64,000 nt of DNA from JBBQFI01 sp038321775. GTDB lineage: Bacteria > Verrucomicrobiota > Verrucomicrobiia > Chthoniobacterales > UBA10450. The position numbers were made by a program, and so were the translations under genes. The notes under the pieces were generated by a model that was given only the letters and a program-made list of their open reading frames with translations, was not told where the DNA came from and ran no database searches. The stretch lies in contig JBBQFI010000002.1 in assembly GCA_038321775.1 (NCBI GenBank), positions 124,001-188,000 on the forward strand. Reading direction: 5' to 3'. Positions within the stretch are counted from its first letter, which is position 1. Each line of letters starts with the position of its first letter. Of this stretch, positions 52,901-61,551 are shown in pieces.

Positions 52901-53245
52901 CTGAGTGAATTGTTTTTCGAGCGGCGTCGCGATCGTGTTCGCCATCGTCACGGGGTTCGCCCCCGGATAATTTGCCTCCACGCGAATGACCGGGTAATCG
53001 ACCGCGGGCAGGTCGTTCACGGCCAGTTGATTGTAGGTCAGGATGCCAAAGACGATGATCGACGCCGTAAGCAGCATCGTCATGACCGGCCGCTGAATGA
53101 ACGGACGCGAAAGTCCGGAAGAAAATTGCACCAGCTTCTTCGCCGTCGTGCTCTTTTCCTTGTGGCCTTTGGGGCGCGGAGCCGCTGTTTCTTCAGTTGC
53201 GCCGTTCGGCCGTTCGCCGTCGTTTGTGTCTCCGAATGTGTCCAT
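49937..53245 (-). CDS. RND multidrug efflux pump, inner-membrane subunit
   Basis: A 1102-residue AcrB/MdtB-type transporter, slightly long because of a ~45-residue charged N-terminal extension. First helix FIQRPVMTMLLTASIIVFG, the essential acidic pair in GFLVDDAIVFLEN (helix 4) and the Lys of helix 10 in MGIVKKNGIMIVDF are all present, so proton coupling should be intact. The periplasmic porter domains are complete. It starts three bases after the stop of the membrane-fusion gene and belongs to a marR-MFP-RND operon. No outer-membrane channel gene is adjacent. Confidence 0.93.
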   Translation of the reverse strand: MDTFGDTNDGERPNGATEETAAPRPKGHKEKSTTAKKLVQFSSGLSRPFIQRPVMTMLLTASIIVFGILTYNQLAVNDLPAVDYPVIRVEANYPGANPVTMANTIATPLEKQFTQIPGLELTTSTSSQGNTIITLQFDLTKGIDAAATDVQSAIQRASGQLPNDLPSPPTFTKTNPNDQPVMYVALTSDTLSDGELYRYGTTEVSQRINVLPGVSEVNIYGVKGAIRIKVDPGKLATRNMTFGDLAKAVGAATSYSGAGQFDGKNNSIILRPNGQIDTAEGYANIIIKRGTDGSPVYVRDVARVVNGVENERLSRHFFVRGYKTPASVIVFAVSRQAGANAVQVARTVRALLPSLQRELPGSIRLIPVFDRSQSIVNSLHDVQLTLAIAFMLVILVIFVFLGRASDTLIPIVALPMSFLITFVAMWSLGYSINNLTLMALTLAIGFLVDDAIVFLENVVRRAEAGESIYRATLNSAGEISFTILSMTLSLAAVFIPLAFMPGLLGRIFREFAITIIVAIFASGLVSLTLTPLMCSRILAERGPGHRKTWTERLVERYFNPIRDYYGRSLDKFLDHGWLAVPIVLACAVGVWFFFTQLSFTLLPTGDSGTIRGSFIVPESASPDQQRRLQDQLDPVLQGNPAIDKYFTVAGRSGRGAGVFTVLFLKDASKRPDIETVAVQLRKACSGIPGVFPTLNPQPVLQINIGATGSSFGRYTYALSGINPEDVYAAADKLEAKLKDYDGFANPPRSDLFRQTPNLDIDIERDRASLYGVSTTTIESLLRAAYSQNYVYLIKQADDQYQVIVEADDKSRSGPQDFRFIYVKPDNGNKLIPIRAVTKSSESLGLQSVNHTNQFTSVTFGFDTKPGVALGDVTNYIEKAAAEVLPPTVKGELQGEGLVLEQLFKALPFLVIAAVFVMYVILGILYESYVHPVTVLSTLFPAVVGGLFTLWLFHSTLSLYSVIGLFLLMGIVKKNGIMIVDFALHRLDEGYDRRSAIHEASVERFRPIIMTTLAALMGALPIAIGIGADGGSRRPLGLVIVGGLIFSQLITLYITPVIYLALEWFQERVLDRVPFLRSSHSHHEADSGSGPKYGEVEPATAKA

Positions 53246-53248
53246 TCG

Positions 53249-54433
53249 TTAGGGCACCGCGTTTGCGTCCGCCGCTTCCGGCTCGTTAGGCGTGGGGTTC
53301 TTTTGTTCCTTCACCACGACCTTTGCTCCGGGTGCGAGCTGCAATTGCCCGCTCGTCACAACGGTTTCACCCGGTTGCACGCCTTCCTTGATTGCGGTCA
53401 GACCGCCATCTTGCGGTTGCCCAACTTTCACCTGCCGCAGGTCGAGCGTTGAATCCTTTTTCACCACGAAGATGTAAGGACCATTTTGTCCGATTTGCAC
53501 AGCGCTGTTCGGCACAAGCTTCGCATTCTTAATGATGTCGAGAATCAGGCGAACGTGGACAAACTGCGATGGCCAGAGTGCGCGATCCGGATTCGGCGTC
53601 ACCGCGCGCGCCTTCACCGTACCAGCGCCGGGTTGGACTGCGTTATCGATAAAATAAAGATCGCCGGTGCGTGGCGGAATTTTATCGCCTTCCGCATCGG
53701 TTAGAACTTTGAGGTTCGGGCCTCCGAGATATTGCCTAACGAGTGGCAGGTCCGGCTCCGCGATCGTGAAATCAGTGTAGATCGGATCCATCCCCTGAAT
53801 CGTGACGAGAGGCGTTGTATCGCTCGGACTAACGACATTGCCGATATCGACATTGCGCAAACCGGCGCGTCCATTTATGGGCGAACTAATGTTGCAATAA
53901 TCGAGGTTCACTTGCGCGACCTCGGTCGTTGCCTGGGATTTTTGTGCGTTCGCTACAGCAGTATCGTAGTCCTGTTGCGCGATCACCTTCCTCGCACGCA
54001 AATCCTCCTGTCGCTTCAACGTTGCCTGATCTAATGCGGCTTGAGCTTTTGCCTGATCGAGGGCCGCTTGGTACGGTCGCGGATCGATCGTGAACAGCGG
54101 ATCGCCCACTTTTACGTCACTACCGTCTTTAAAATTGCGCGCCACAATTTTTCCACTGACCTGCGGCTGGATCTGCACCATCTCGTAGGCGGCACACGTT
54201 CCGATTTCATCGAGATAAAGAGGCACATCTTTTTGGATGACCTTCACCGTTTCGACCGGACGCGGCGGCGGCGGCGGCGATTTTTTTTCGTTCGAGGTGC
54301 ACGCACGTAAAACCAGAATTAACAGGACGACTCCAATCGTGGTGCCGACGATGTAAGTGCGCTTGCGCCCAAAGCGCTGCTCGATATTCCCCACCGCCTC
54401 GCTCGTGGCGACCTTAAGTTCTGCTACACTCAT
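53249..54433 (-). CDS. RND efflux membrane-fusion protein (MdtA/AcrA type)
   Basis: A 394-residue periplasmic adaptor anchored by one N-terminal helix (TYIVGTTIGVVLLILVLRACTS). Barrel-sandwich and hairpin regions: EIGTCAAYEMVQIQPQVSGKI, then an alpha-hairpin (LDQAKAQAALDQATLKRQEDL), then LDYCNISSPINGRAGLRNVD. It links the RND pump to an outer-membrane channel. Start ATG overlaps the MarR gene stop (ATGA). Its TAA stop lies inside a TCGTTAGG motif that also forms the spacer to the next gene. Confidence 0.92.
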   Translation of the reverse strand: MSVAELKVATSEAVGNIEQRFGRKRTYIVGTTIGVVLLILVLRACTSNEKKSPPPPPRPVETVKVIQKDVPLYLDEIGTCAAYEMVQIQPQVSGKIVARNFKDGSDVKVGDPLFTIDPRPYQAALDQAKAQAALDQATLKRQEDLRARKVIAQQDYDTAVANAQKSQATTEVAQVNLDYCNISSPINGRAGLRNVDIGNVVSPSDTTPLVTIQGMDPIYTDFTIAEPDLPLVRQYLGGPNLKVLTDAEGDKIPPRTGDLYFIDNAVQPGAGTVKARAVTPNPDRALWPSQFVHVRLILDIIKNAKLVPNSAVQIGQNGPYIFVVKKDSTLDLRQVKVGQPQDGGLTAIKEGVQPGETVVTSGQLQLAPGAKVVVKEQKNPTPNEPEAADANAVP

Positions 54434-54912
54434 TTTTTCTTTCTGCTCGTGCTTCGGTGGCCCTTCCCTTCCCGGGCGTCGGTCGACTCGGCCTTTTCAC
54501 GGATCTGGTTGAGGACCCGAACGCACGTTCGCAAATCTCGTTCGGAAATCTTGGCAATGAGTTCGTGTCGCAGATCGTGTGCCGTATCAAATATTTGAGT
54601 AAGCACAGGATTTGAAGGGCGTAGCAAATGGACCGTTTTGCAACGACGATCCTTGGCGGCATTGCGACGCTTGATCCAGCCGTCGTTTTGCAAACGATCG
54701 AGCAAGCCGGCAAGCGTCGGTTCCTCGATTCCCATCCGATAGGCGATCTCTTTCTGCGTAAGCTCATTCCCACCACGCGAAAGATGCATCAAAGTCCGCC
54801 ATTTCCCCTGACTCAAGCCCAGCGGTCGCAGACGTTGGTCGAGCTTAGTGCGCCAGGCACGCGCAGTGCCGAAGAGAATGAGACCGAATTCGTCGGTATT
54901 GACAGACGGCAT
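54430..54912 (-). CDS. MarR-family transcriptional repressor
   Basis: A 160-residue winged-helix protein: LSQGKWRTLMHLSRGGNELTQKEIAYRMG (recognition helices), the wing DRLQNDGWIKRRNAAKDRRCK with the family DxR, and C-terminal dimerisation helices ending in a Lys/Arg-rich tail. Phenolic or drug ligands usually release MarR proteins from DNA. It is the first gene of the efflux operon and an inverted repeat overlaps its own -10, so it should repress itself and the pump. Confidence 0.92.
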   Translation of the reverse strand: MPSVNTDEFGLILFGTARAWRTKLDQRLRPLGLSQGKWRTLMHLSRGGNELTQKEIAYRMGIEEPTLAGLLDRLQNDGWIKRRNAAKDRRCKTVHLLRPSNPVLTQIFDTAHDLRHELIAKISERDLRTCVRVLNQIREKAESTDAREGKGHRSTSRKKK

Positions 54913-54920
54913 AGGAAACA

Positions 54921-54959
54921 GTTAGCACGCTAACTAATTTCGAACCCGGCCGGTGTCAA
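54921..54959 (-). promoter_or_regulatory. marR-efflux operon promoter and operator
   Basis: Minus-strand TTGACA (54959-54954), a 17-bp spacer, TAGTTA (54936-54931). The dyad GTTAGC-AC-GCTAAC (54921-54934) overlaps the -10 element and matches the TTAGCNNGCTAA form of MarR operators. This placement indicates repression by occlusion. Confidence 0.7.
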
Positions 54960-54974
54960 ATAAACCGCGATGTT

Positions 54975-56411
54975 TTAGGGCGTCACCGCAAACAGAACAG
55001 TTCGCCAATTACGATAATCGCGGATGCGCAAGATTGGCCGGGCATGCTCTGGCGCAAATTGAGTTGTGCTGCTGGCCGCAGTTTCATTCGCAGGCCGAAC
55101 GAGAAAAAATCGCGCGTCTCGCGGGAGTTCCGCAACGGTGTCGGCATAACGCAGCGGTCGCTGCACATAAAAAAGAAATGGCTGATAATCCGGATCGATC
55201 GCGTAAATCCGCTCGGAAGGCGGGACGAGGGCGTCGATTTGCGCTGCTATCGTTTTGATTTTTTGCCTCGGCTGTAATCGCGGGACGACTGCGATCGCGT
55301 AGACAAATATGGCCCCGGCCGCAACCAGTCCGACCACGACAGGGAGCCGTAGCTGTGGCCTAACGAATGCAGGACGGGTGAATCGCAGCCATCCGGGAAT
55401 ATCCAGACGCTCCGCGCAAACAAGCGTTGCCATCAACCAACACATTGGCGCGATGAGCGGCATGGTGTAACGCGGAAGCGATCCTGGAACCAGACTTACG
55501 ATGACGAATGAAACGGGAATTCCCCATCCTAATCCCTGCGCAATGCGGCGATCGTTTTCATTCGCAAATTCAGCGCGATGCGCGAAGGGCAGGAGCAAAA
55601 TCCACGGCAGGAAGTAGCCCAGTCCGCGTGGAATATTAAGAATCCAGCCGCGAAAATTAAAACCTTCACCGAGGAGGCGACCGGAAAACTGGCGCGACCA
55701 AACATGGGTCGCGTGTTCACTTGCCGTCATCTGCAAATACGGAACAGCCCACGCGGCAAAAATTCCCACCATGATTGCGAGGCCAAGAAAATGCGCGGGC
55801 GCAAAAAGTTCGCGGATCTTGCGAGCGCGCCACAAGATCGCGAACACGATAGCGTAAAAGAAAAAAAGATGCAGTGGTCCTTTGGTAAGAAGACCAAAAC
55901 CGAAGAACAGAAAAGGCACCGTCCAAACCAACCAGGGCGTGCGGCGCTGTTCCCACCAACTCAGCCAGCAGACAAACGCGAGAGCGAATAGCGAAACATA
56001 AAGCGCCTCGATCTCGATGAGCCGTCCCTTTTCGATGATCCCGAAATTAGTAAGCCAAATAATGGCGGCGATGAGGGAACCATTTTCGCCAAGGCTCGAA
56101 CGCGCGATGGCAACGAACGCAAGCGCGACCGCGAGAACACAAAGCGCTGAGGGCAATCTGGCGGTCCATTCGTTGCGCGCGCCGAAAACCTTGAACGATG
56201 CGGCGACCACCCAGTTTATGAGCGGCGGTTTGCGCAAATACGGTTCGCTTCCGATTTGCGGGACGATGTAGTTTCCAGTCTCGAGCATCGAGACTGCCGG
56301 CAAAATGCGGCGACCTTCTTCGCCTTTGATTTCGAGAGAACCGAGTGCCGGAAGATAAATCGCGGCCCAGAGCGCGAGCACAACTAATAACCGGAGCGGC
56401 ATTCGGCGCAT
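54975..56411 (-). CDS. ArnT-like glycosyltransferase (GT83/PMT family)
   Basis: A 478-residue membrane protein with a signal-like first helix (LRLLVVLALWAAIYLPALG), then the family motif LEIKGEEGRRILPAV with the catalytic acidic residues, and NYIVPQIGSEPYLRKPPLINW. About ten more helices follow, with a small C-terminal periplasmic domain. ArnT/PMT enzymes transfer sugars from undecaprenyl-phosphate to lipid A, glycans or proteins; the acceptor is not readable here. Confidence 0.85.
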   Translation of the reverse strand: MRRMPLRLLVVLALWAAIYLPALGSLEIKGEEGRRILPAVSMLETGNYIVPQIGSEPYLRKPPLINWVVAASFKVFGARNEWTARLPSALCVLAVALAFVAIARSSLGENGSLIAAIIWLTNFGIIEKGRLIEIEALYVSLFALAFVCWLSWWEQRRTPWLVWTVPFLFFGFGLLTKGPLHLFFFYAIVFAILWRARKIRELFAPAHFLGLAIMVGIFAAWAVPYLQMTASEHATHVWSRQFSGRLLGEGFNFRGWILNIPRGLGYFLPWILLLPFAHRAEFANENDRRIAQGLGWGIPVSFVIVSLVPGSLPRYTMPLIAPMCWLMATLVCAERLDIPGWLRFTRPAFVRPQLRLPVVVGLVAAGAIFVYAIAVVPRLQPRQKIKTIAAQIDALVPPSERIYAIDPDYQPFLFYVQRPLRYADTVAELPRDARFFLVRPANETAASSTTQFAPEHARPILRIRDYRNWRTVLFAVTP

Positions 56412-56490
56412 TGTAGCCGCTTCGCTATGCGAAGCGAAAATAGTTTTGCATTCTCGTCGTGCGTTCGCCGCCCACAGGGCGGCGGCTACA
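56412..56490. repeat. Composite palindromic repeat (BIME-like)
   Basis: Outer inverted ends TGTAGCCGC (56412-56420) and GCGGCTACA (56482-56490) enclose two hairpins, CGCTTCGC-TAT-GCGAAGCG and CCGCC-CACAG-GGCGG. The layout of two hairpins with inverted GTAGCCGC ends is like BIME/REP pairs mobilised by RAYT transposases. No RAYT gene is in the window. Confidence 0.65.
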
Positions 56491-56547
56491 GCTACTTGAC
56501 GAATTACCGAGGTAAATTAAGTTGCTGACCTAGTCCGAGCCGGATTG

Positions 56548-56576
56548 GAGTGGGAGCTGGTGTCCCACTCTTTTTT
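56548..56576 (+). terminator. Intrinsic terminator in the nusA leader (possible attenuator)
   Basis: GAGTGGGA pairs with TCCCACTC around a 7-nt loop, followed by six T residues (56571-56576). It sits only 21 bp before the nusA start and would stop transcription ahead of the operon unless read through. NusA stimulates such terminators, so a negative autoregulatory loop is plausible. Confidence 0.7.
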
Positions 56577-56597
56577 GTCTGCGGACGGGATTATTTT

Positions 56598-57851
56598 ATG
56601 AACGCCGAGTTTATTGCGATGCTGGATTACCTGGAGCGAGAGCGCGGGATCAAACGCGAAATTTTGCTCGAGGCAGTTTCGAACGCGCTGCTTTCCGCCT
56701 CGAAAAAGAGCGTCAGCGCATCGCGTGATCTCCACATCGATATCAATCCCAAGACGGGGGAGATTCGCGCGCTCGCGAACCTCATGGTCGTCGATCATGT
56801 CGGAAATCCGCAGGACGAAATCGAGCTTTCCAAGGCGCGCAGGATTAAAGAAGACGTGAAAGTCGGCGACGAAGTGGAAGTGGAAGTGACGCCGAAAAAT
56901 TTCGGACGCATCGCCGCGCAGACTGCAAAACAGGCGATGATGCAGCGCATTCGTCAGGTCGAGAAGGAAATGATCTACGAAGAGTTCAAGGATCGTGCGG
57001 GCGAAATCGTGAGTGGCACGGTGCGTCGCTTCGATCGCTCGGATGTGATTCTCGATCTCGGAAAATTCGAAGCGATCATGCCGCAACGCGAACGCGTGGT
57101 GGTAGAAGATTACAACGTGGGCGATCGCCTGCGCGCTTACGTCGTTGCCGTCGAGAACGGAATTCGCGGCCCGGAGATCATCGTTTCGCGCAGTCATCCG
57201 AATTTTGTCCGTCGCTTGTTTGAATTGGAAGTGAGTGAAATTAACGACGGCACCGTCGAGATTCGCGGGATCGCGCGCGAAGCAGGTTATCGCACGAAGA
57301 TTGCGGTCACGAGCGCGAACGACAAAGTCGATCCGGTCGGCGCTTGCGTTGGCATGCGCGGTTCGCGCGTGAAAAATATTGTGCGCGAACTCAACAACGA
57401 AAAGGTGGACATCATTCGTTGGAGTTCCGATCCAAAGGAATACGTGCTCGAGGCGCTCAAGCCGGCCAAGGTGAAAAATTTGGTTTTCGATACGGAAAAA
57501 AAGAGCGTGCAGATTTCGGTGGATGAAGATCAGCTTTCGCTCGCGATCGGAAAAAAGGGACAAAACGCGCGGCTCACTTCGCGTCTGACCGGTTGGGAAA
57601 TCAATATCGACAAGGACACGTCGGCGACGAACGCAGTCGAGCAAAAGGTTGCGCAAGCTGCCCAGAGTCTCGGCAGCGCGCTTCCTATTACGGAAGAGCA
57701 GGCGCTTACGCTCGTGAAATCCGGCTTTACGAATTTGGAAGGTTTGCGCGATGCTGATGCGAGCGACTTCGTCGACATTCTCGGCGTGGACGAAGCGAAG
57801 GCGCAGGAAATTTTCAACGCAGTGCCAAGGGAGACCGCGGCAGCAGAATAA
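56598..57851 (+). CDS. nusA: Transcription termination/antitermination factor NusA
   Basis: A 417-residue protein from ATG 56598; an upstream in-frame frame runs through the leader terminator and is rejected. N-terminal RNAP-binding domain, S1 domain (AGEIVSGTVRRFDRSDVILDLG), KH1 and KH2 (DPVGACVGMRGSRVKNIV and LAIGKKGQNARLTSRL), and one C-terminal helix-hairpin-helix repeat (VDILGVDEAKAQEIF). NusA modulates pausing, termination and rRNA antitermination. It opens the operon; rimP, which usually precedes it, is absent here. Confidence 0.97.
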   Translation: MNAEFIAMLDYLERERGIKREILLEAVSNALLSASKKSVSASRDLHIDINPKTGEIRALANLMVVDHVGNPQDEIELSKARRIKEDVKVGDEVEVEVTPKNFGRIAAQTAKQAMMQRIRQVEKEMIYEEFKDRAGEIVSGTVRRFDRSDVILDLGKFEAIMPQRERVVVEDYNVGDRLRAYVVAVENGIRGPEIIVSRSHPNFVRRLFELEVSEINDGTVEIRGIAREAGYRTKIAVTSANDKVDPVGACVGMRGSRVKNIVRELNNEKVDIIRWSSDPKEYVLEALKPAKVKNLVFDTEKKSVQISVDEDQLSLAIGKKGQNARLTSRLTGWEINIDKDTSATNAVEQKVAQAAQSLGSALPITEEQALTLVKSGFTNLEGLRDADASDFVDILGVDEAKAQEIFNAVPRETAAAE

Positions 57852-57904
57852 AATGGCTTCTCGTTAGGCGCTCGGAGCCATGAGCAAATTTTTAGAAAAA
57901 CACG

Positions 57905-60181
57905 ATGGCAACAAAAACGACGGGCAAGACGACGGCGCGCAAATCCACGCCGGCACGCAAATCTTCTGCCGCCGTTTCGCACAAATCAGACGCGCCTAAG
58001 CGCAAACAAACCAAGGCGAGCAGCAAGGTGACTGCGCCTCCGGCTCCGCCGCCGAAAGCTGCGCACGCCACGCCGGCGCCGAAAGCGAAACCTAAAATCG
58101 AAAAGGCCACGCCGGCCGAGACGCCCGCGCTTCCCCAGCCGCCTGTAAAAGTGCGCAGCGAAACTGTTTCGCTCATTGATGAAGCAAAGCCAAAGGCAAA
58201 ACGTACCGACGAACAAGTTCGGCGTTCGGTCTTGCCGCCGATCTCTCGTATTCGCGCAACGCCGGAAGTGGTTCCAGGCCCCGCACCCGAAGCTCCGCCA
58301 AAGAAAATCGAACCGCCGGCGGTTTCGATTACATCAGCGCCAGATGGCCAGGCAACAATCGCAGACGGCACCACCGCGCCGGAGGAAGCAGAAGCTGACG
58401 ACAAAAAAGTCATTCACATCAAGCCGCCGATCATTGTGAAAGACCTCGCGAGCCATCTCGGATTGAAAAATCACCAGCTGATCAAAGAGCTGATGGTGAC
58501 GTTTAATATTTTTGCCAATGCGGAACAAACGATCGAGCCCGATGTCGCGACGAAGATTTGCGAAGCTCACGGTTTCGTTTTCGAAATGGAACGCCGCGAA
58601 AAGGGCGGAGGCGTTCACAAAGTCGAGCAAGTTGTGGTCGCGCCGCCACCGCCGGTCATCGAGAAGGAAGAAGAGCTGCAGACGCGCGGCCCGATCATCA
58701 CGTTCATGGGGCACGTCGATCACGGCAAAACTTCATTGATGGATGCGATCCGCAAGACGCGCGTCGCCGCGGGCGAAGCAGGCGGCATTACGCAACATAT
58801 CGGCGCTTACTCGGTCGATTATAAAGGAACGAAAATCACATTTCTCGATACGCCTGGTCACGCGGCGTTCACGGCAATGCGCGCGCGGGGCGCGAACGTA
58901 ACCGACATCGTTGTGTTGGTGGTTGCGGCGGATGATGGCCTGATGCCACAAACGATTGAGGCGATCAACCACGCCAAAGCGGCACCGCATGTCGAGATCA
59001 TGGTCGCAATTAATAAAATCGATCTGCCCTCCGCGAATATTGATCGGGTGAAGAAGCAATTACAGGATCGCGATCTTACGCCGGAAGATTGGGGCGGCAA
59101 AACGGTCATCTGCGAAGTTTCCGCGACCAAAGGCACGGGGATCGATCGTCTGATCGAGATGATGGCGTTGCAGGCGGAAGTGATGGAATTGAAAGCGTCA
59201 CCGACCGCCACACCGCGCGGCACGGTCATCGAAGCGCAGGTCGAACCCGGTCGCGGACCGACGGCTACGGTCATTGTGCAAATGGGAACACTGAAAGTGG
59301 GCGATCCTTTCATCTGCGGCGATTACTACGGCAAAGTGAAATCGCTCATGAACGATCGCGGCGAACCGATGAAGGAAGCTGGGCCTTCTACGCCGGTGAA
59401 AGTTTTGGGATTCACCGGTCTGCCAGATGCCGGCGACGAATTTCTCGTGATGGAATCGGAACGCTCGGCCAAGACATTGAGCGAAGAACGCCTCATTGCG
59501 AAACGCGCCGAGAAGCTGACCACGCCACAACGCGCAACGCTCGAAAGTCTGCTTGAAGCCGCGGACGGCAAAAAACTTTTACGGATTGTTTTGAAATGCG
59601 ACGCGCAAGGTTCTCTCGAAGCCCTGGTCGGTGCGCTCAATCAAATTGAGAGCAAGAAGATCGATCTTGAGATTATTCATGCTGGCGTCGGACCGATCTC
59701 CGAGTCCGACATGTTGCTCGCAAGCGCATCAAACGCGGTCGTCGTCGGCTTCAACGTAAAAGTGGAGAGCATGGCGGTGGGGGCGGCGAAACGCGAAGGC
59801 GTGCAGGTAAAGCTTTACAGCATCATTTACGAACTGATCGATCAGATCAAAGAAGCTATGGCCGAGATGCTCGATCCGGAGCATCGCGAGAGCGTCATCG
59901 GCCATGCGGAAGTGAAACAAGTTTTCCAGTTGAGCCGCGGCATTGTCGCCGGTTGTCTGGTGACCGATGGGCGAATCGCACGCACGGGACGCGCACGCGT
60001 GTTGCGCCGGCGCCAACCCGTTTACGATGGCGGCTTATCGACGCTGCGACGTTTTCAGGATGACGTGAAGGAAGTTCGATCCGGCTTGGAATGCGGTATC
60101 AAGCTCGGCGACTTCAACGAATATCAGGTCGGCGACATTATCGAGTGCTATCAACTCGAGCAGTTGCCGCAAAAACTTTAA
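57905..60181 (+). CDS. infB: Translation initiation factor IF-2
   Basis: A 758-residue GTPase that places fMet-tRNA on the 30S subunit. The first ~165 residues are a Lys/Ala/Pro-rich linker. Then the IF2_N domain (VKDLASHLGLKNHQLIKELM), the G domain with GHVDHGKTS, DTPGH, NKID and SATKG, and the C-terminal domains including the HAGVGPISESDMLLASAS region typical of IF-2. Length and order are normal. A TCGTTAGG motif lies in the spacer after nusA. Confidence 0.97.
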   Translation: MATKTTGKTTARKSTPARKSSAAVSHKSDAPKRKQTKASSKVTAPPAPPPKAAHATPAPKAKPKIEKATPAETPALPQPPVKVRSETVSLIDEAKPKAKRTDEQVRRSVLPPISRIRATPEVVPGPAPEAPPKKIEPPAVSITSAPDGQATIADGTTAPEEAEADDKKVIHIKPPIIVKDLASHLGLKNHQLIKELMVTFNIFANAEQTIEPDVATKICEAHGFVFEMERREKGGGVHKVEQVVVAPPPPVIEKEEELQTRGPIITFMGHVDHGKTSLMDAIRKTRVAAGEAGGITQHIGAYSVDYKGTKITFLDTPGHAAFTAMRARGANVTDIVVLVVAADDGLMPQTIEAINHAKAAPHVEIMVAINKIDLPSANIDRVKKQLQDRDLTPEDWGGKTVICEVSATKGTGIDRLIEMMALQAEVMELKASPTATPRGTVIEAQVEPGRGPTATVIVQMGTLKVGDPFICGDYYGKVKSLMNDRGEPMKEAGPSTPVKVLGFTGLPDAGDEFLVMESERSAKTLSEERLIAKRAEKLTTPQRATLESLLEAADGKKLLRIVLKCDAQGSLEALVGALNQIESKKIDLEIIHAGVGPISESDMLLASASNAVVVGFNVKVESMAVGAAKREGVQVKLYSIIYELIDQIKEAMAEMLDPEHRESVIGHAEVKQVFQLSRGIVAGCLVTDGRIARTGRARVLRRRQPVYDGGLSTLRRFQDDVKEVRSGLECGIKLGDFNEYQVGDIIECYQLEQLPQKL

Positions 60182-60226
60182 TCAGCGCAGAAGCGGATCC
60201 TACCATCGCGTAGTTCCCGCATTGCC

Positions 60227-60574
60227 ATGAAACATCGATTACTTCGCGTTAACGAATTGCTGAAGCGCGAGCTCAGCGTCCTCATTACACGCGACCTCAC
60301 GTTTGAAGATGCGCTCGTCACGATCAACCAGGTTGATGTCACGCCCGACCTGAAATCAGCTCATGTTTTCGTCAGCGTCCTGGGTAAGGGACGCGAAGCC
60401 GCGATAAAAACTCTGGAAGAAAATCGCACCATGCTGCAGGTCGATCTTTCGCGTCACGTAGTCTTGAAATACACGCCGCATCTCAAATTTCGTCTCGACG
60501 ATTCGGTGGAGCGCGGCGCGCGTGTGATCGAAATTCTGCAGAAGATCGAATTCCCCGAAAGCAAAGGCGAGTGA
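60227..60574 (+). CDS. rbfA: Ribosome-binding factor A
   Basis: A 115-residue KH-like protein that matures 16S rRNA at the 5' end of the 30S subunit. Typical features: RVNELLKRELSVLI, TINQVDVTPDLKSAHVFVSVLG and the C-terminal LKFRLDDSVERGARVIEIL. The next gene starts within its last codons (4-nt overlap), and it stands after infB as in most bacteria. Confidence 0.95.
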   Translation: MKHRLLRVNELLKRELSVLITRDLTFEDALVTINQVDVTPDLKSAHVFVSVLGKGREAAIKTLEENRTMLQVDLSRHVVLKYTPHLKFRLDDSVERGARVIEILQKIEFPESKGE

Positions 60575-61551
60575 GCGAAGGTCCATTTGTTGAAATCGGT
60601 CGGGTCTTGCGCGAGCACCAAAGCTTCGCCGTGTTGAGCCATGTGCGACCAGATGGCGATGCGCTCGGCAGCCAGCTCGCGCTCGCACTTTCGCTGCAGG
60701 CGATGGGCAAAAACGTGAAAGTCTGGAATGAGGACGGCATGCTGGAAAAATACAACTTCATGCCGAGCGCCGAGATTCTGACGCCGCCGCCGGCAACGCC
60801 GGAAGATTTTGAGGTTGTGATCGCGCTCGATACCGCGACGCAAAACCGCCTCGGCACATCGGCCGACGGAGTGCGGAGCGCGAAACTTTGGATCAATATC
60901 GATCATCATCCGAGCAATCCGCGCTACGGCGATCTTGTTTACATTGACGAACATGCACCGGCGACCGGTCAGATTCTTTTCGAGCTGCTCAAGAGCGAAC
61001 AGTTGCCAATGAATCGTGCGATCGCCGAAAATCTTTTCGTCGCGATTTCTACCGACACCGGTTCGTTTCAATATCCAAACACAACGGCGCGAACTTTCGA
61101 AATCGCGGCGGAACTCATACGCGCTGGAGTGGACGTCGGGGGATTGAGTCAGCAAATCTACGAAAATTATCCGCGGCGGCGCATCGAGTTGGTGCGCGTG
61201 TTACTGGGCGACATGCGCTTCGATGCCAACGGCAAGATCGCAAGTTTCAGTTTAAGTTTGAAGGCGGCAGCCGAGGTCGGGGCCAAACCGGAAGATAACG
61301 AAGGCTTGATCGATCATATCCGAGCGATCGAAGGCGTGATTGTCGCCGTGTTCCTCGAGGAACTCGCCGAAGGCAAAGTGCGCGTGAGCATGCGCTCGAA
61401 AAGCGAGAAGGCTGATGTTTGCGCGATTTGTCAAAAATTTGGCGGCGGCGGTCACAAACTCGCGGCGGGCGCACGTGTTCGTGGGACGTTGGCGGAAGTG
61501 CAGGAACGGGTCCTAAAGGAAATTTCGCATGTCGTTGACAGCAACTCCTGA
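60571..61551 (+). CDS. nrnA: DHH/DHHA1 family phosphoesterase (NrnA-like)
   Basis: A 326-residue oligoribonuclease/pAp-phosphatase type enzyme. Motifs: HVRPDGDALGSQ, ALDTAT, the DHH motif in INIDHHPSN, and the C-terminal DHHA1 signature GGGGHKLAAGARV. It degrades nano-RNA and possibly 3'-phosphoadenosine 5'-phosphate or cyclic-di-AMP products. Start is a GTG that overlaps the rbfA stop. The neighbour order rbfA-nrnA-truB is seen in many bacteria. Confidence 0.92.
   Translation: MSEGPFVEIGRVLREHQSFAVLSHVRPDGDALGSQLALALSLQAMGKNVKVWNEDGMLEKYNFMPSAEILTPPPATPEDFEVVIALDTATQNRLGTSADGVRSAKLWINIDHHPSNPRYGDLVYIDEHAPATGQILFELLKSEQLPMNRAIAENLFVAISTDTGSFQYPNTTARTFEIAAELIRAGVDVGGLSQQIYENYPRRRIELVRVLLGDMRFDANGKIASFSLSLKAAAEVGAKPEDNEGLIDHIRAIEGVIVAVFLEELAEGKVRVSMRSKSEKADVCAICQKFGGGGHKLAAGARVRGTLAEVQERVLKEISHVVDSNS

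Noticed and set aside
56517..57656. Minus-strand open frame of 379 codons opposite nusA
   Set aside because: Antisense to an intact nusA; the sequence is low-complexity His/Phe-rich and shows no family features.
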